Below, piece by piece: positions 62,755 through 64,000 of a stretch of DNA of 64,000 nucleotides. A program made the translations under genes and the position numbers. The DNA is from Leptobacterium flavescens (GTDB lineage Bacteria > Bacteroidota > Bacteroidia > Flavobacteriales > Flavobacteriaceae). The notes under the pieces were generated by a model. The model was not told the origin of the DNA. It did not search any database and was given only the letters and a program-made list of their open reading frames with translations. The DNA lies in contig NZ_JAABOO010000001.1 of the NCBI RefSeq assembly GCF_010671605.1, positions 1,240,001 through 1,304,000 on the forward strand. The letters are read 5' to 3'. Within the stretch, counting starts at the first letter, position 1; each line of letters begins with the position of its first letter.

Positions 62755-63264
62755 ATGCAAACCACTATTAAAAAATTCGGAATCTACGCAGCCGTTACTT
62801 CAGCAGTATTATTTCTGGCCGCACTTTATTTTGGACAGGGTCTTGACTTCAGTACCCAGGAAGTTTTGGGTTACCTCACGATCTTCGCATCCCTTACTTT
62901 TGTATTCTTCGGAATAAAACACTTCAGGGATAAGGAAAACGACGGCCTGGTTTCCTTTAAAAAAGCTTTTATAATAGGAATTATTATTTCTCTTTTTGCC
63001 TCTCTGGGTTTTGGTATTATCGATGGTCTTTATGTAGGTTTTATCAATCCCGATTTTGGCAGTCAGTACTTGGAGTATACCCTGGAGGGCATGAAAACTA
63101 CCCTTTCTCCGGAAGAATTTGAAATTAAAAAAGCAGAACTCACACAACAAATGGAAGCATACAGCAATCCCTTCTTTACGGGTATGTTTATGTTTTTTAT
63201 AGTTTTTGTGATCGGAATTATCGTTTCTCTCCTCTCTGCATTGATATTACAACGCAAAAGCTAA
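62755..63264 (+). CDS. DUF4199 family membrane protein
   Basis: A 169-residue protein with four hydrophobic helices (about 8-27, 36-55, 70-92, 138-165) and a loop of about 45 residues between the third and fourth (TLEGMKTTLSPEEFEIKKAE). This matches DUF4199, a Bacteroidota family of unknown role. It starts 24 bases after a -7 box and is followed after five bases by the DUF1801-like gene. Confidence 0.88.
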   Translation: MQTTIKKFGIYAAVTSAVLFLAALYFGQGLDFSTQEVLGYLTIFASLTFVFFGIKHFRDKENDGLVSFKKAFIIGIIISLFASLGFGIIDGLYVGFINPDFGSQYLEYTLEGMKTTLSPEEFEIKKAELTQQMEAYSNPFFTGMFMFFIVFVIGIIVSLLSALILQRKS

Positions 63265-63269
63265 TAGCA

Positions 63270-63650
63270 ATGGACAATGAGCTCAAAAAGATAGAAAGCT
63301 TCCTGAAAGAATCATTTCAGGCCTATACTCCGGCCTTAAAGATCTCGAGTAATAAACCGGGAAGTATGGAAGCACATGGTACCATTCCTACCATGCAGGG
63401 AAGGCAAAAGGTAGATGGCTTTTACTTTGGAAGCATTGTCCCCAAACCCAAAGATATCAGGCTGTATTTCTTCCCCATTTATACACATCCGCAGGCATTT
63501 GAAGATATTTCCGAAGGCCTGAGAAAATGCCTGAAAGGGAAAAGCTGTTTCCACATTAAAAAAATGGACGAAACGCTCAAAGAGGACATCTCCCGAATGA
63601 TAAAGACGGGAATAGAGACCTATAAAAAAGAAGGTATTTTAACCAAGTAA
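63270..63650 (+). CDS. DUF1801-like protein
   Basis: A 126-residue protein. The C-terminal YFFPIYTHPQAFEDISEGLR and KCLKGKSCFHIKKMDETLKE segments resemble DUF1801/YdhG-like proteins, whose function is not known. It has no signal peptide. It lies five bases after the DUF4199 gene, so the two are probably co-transcribed. Confidence 0.75.
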   Translation: MDNELKKIESFLKESFQAYTPALKISSNKPGSMEAHGTIPTMQGRQKVDGFYFGSIVPKPKDIRLYFFPIYTHPQAFEDISEGLRKCLKGKSCFHIKKMDETLKEDISRMIKTGIETYKKEGILTK

Positions 63651-63671
63651 GAATAATTTAAATCGACGTTT

Positions 63672-64000
63672 ATGAAAAAAAGAGTAACAGGTCTGGGCGG
63701 TTTTTTCTTTAAATCCAAAGATCCCAATCATCTGAAAGAATGGTATAAAGAACGCCTGGGTATTCCCACCGATGCCTACGGATGGACCTTCTGGTGGAAA
63801 GACAAGGACGGGAACGATTGTTCTACCCAATGGTCTCCGTTTACAGAAGACACGACCTATTTCCAGCCCAGTGAAAAGCAGTTTATGATGAACTTCCGGG
63901 TGGACAACCTTGTAGAGCTTTTAAAGGTCCTTAAAGAAGAGGGAGTAACTGTGGTTGGAGAGATCGAAGAATACGAGTATGGAAAATTTGGCTGGATCCT
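63672..64000 (+). CDS. VOC/glyoxalase-fold protein, 3' end cut off by the window edge
   Basis: At least 109 residues from the ATG at 63672 without a stop before the window ends. GGFFFKSKDPNHLKEWYKER and LGIPTDAYGWTFWWKDKDG are a typical first VOC (vicinal oxygen chelate) unit, with FRVDNLVELLKVLKEEGVTV the second half. Members are glyoxalases, dioxygenases or resistance proteins; the substrate cannot be named. It is the last gene of the DUF4199/DUF1801-like group. Confidence 0.88.
   Translation, partial: MKKRVTGLGGFFFKSKDPNHLKEWYKERLGIPTDAYGWTFWWKDKDGNDCSTQWSPFTEDTTYFQPSEKQFMMNFRVDNLVELLKVLKEEGVTVVGEIEEYEYGKFGWI

Overview
The window reads as chromosomal DNA of a member of the Bacteroidota, most probably a Flavobacteriaceae. 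The evidence is: -7 promoter boxes of the Bacteroidota type (TAnnTTTG) before many genes; a replicative DnaE with an N-terminal DEDDh exonuclease domain; a secreted metallopeptidase with a gliding-type C-terminal domain (type IX secretion) next to a PorP/SprF gene; DUF4286 and DUF4199 proteins; and typical flavobacterial interspersed repeats (TTGGTTGTT-type minisatellites, CTCGAGCATCTCGAC palindromes, CCCGATAGCTATCGGG). No rRNA, CRISPR array, insertion sequence or integrase was seen. One tRNA (Leu, CAA) is present.

Layout. 1-5432 (minus): a partial DUF2071 gene, a DUF2199 gene and the replicative dnaE. 5433-5962: a dispersed repeat carrying a structured-RNA-like element. 5963-9296 (plus): rpsP, rimM, a TrmN6-type methyltransferase and a glutaryl-CoA dehydrogenase. 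9824-15576: a damage-response mutagenesis cassette, with a second DnaE and a Y-family polymerase (both minus) divergent from a LexA-like HTH/S24 repressor; three operator-like sites lie between the divergent promoters. 15696-23470 (plus): an efflux operon with a GbsR/MarR regulator, a binding-protein/TolC fusion, a membrane fusion lipoprotein, an RND pump and a potassium channel. 23480-28913: a truncated anti-sigma factor, a small EACC1-like protein overlapping a TPR-CHAT protease gene, a convergent coiled-coil gene and a small lipoprotein. 28985-31695 (minus): a TPR histidine kinase and a NarL-type response regulator.

31959-37697 (plus): an M48 metallopeptidase, a vWA-TPR protein, and three A+T-rich genes for membrane and coiled-coil proteins that I do not recognise. 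37700-41697: ybbP-ybbA divergent from tesA. 41750-44260: tRNA-Leu, then prs, rplY and pth. 44276-48878 (minus): type IX secreted reprolysin-like peptidase plus PorP/SprF. 48958-57750: housekeeping genes (ribF, an HTTM membrane protein, serS, a TPR protein, DUF4286, a membrane protein, rsmA, mgtE). 57760-64000: GNAT, a second A+T-rich M48 peptidase, a cupin, a SerA-like dehydrogenase, a membrane LuxR protein, DUF4199, a DUF1801-like protein and a partial VOC protein.

The best candidates for something undescribed are: (1) the EACC1-like/CHAT two-gene unit, which looks like a conflict or defence module; (2) the M48/vWA/membrane coiled-coil cassette; (3) the dinB-dnaE2-S24 cassette with a GGAAATnnTCC operator array; (4) the dispersed repeat whose hairpin is kept while its sequence changes.
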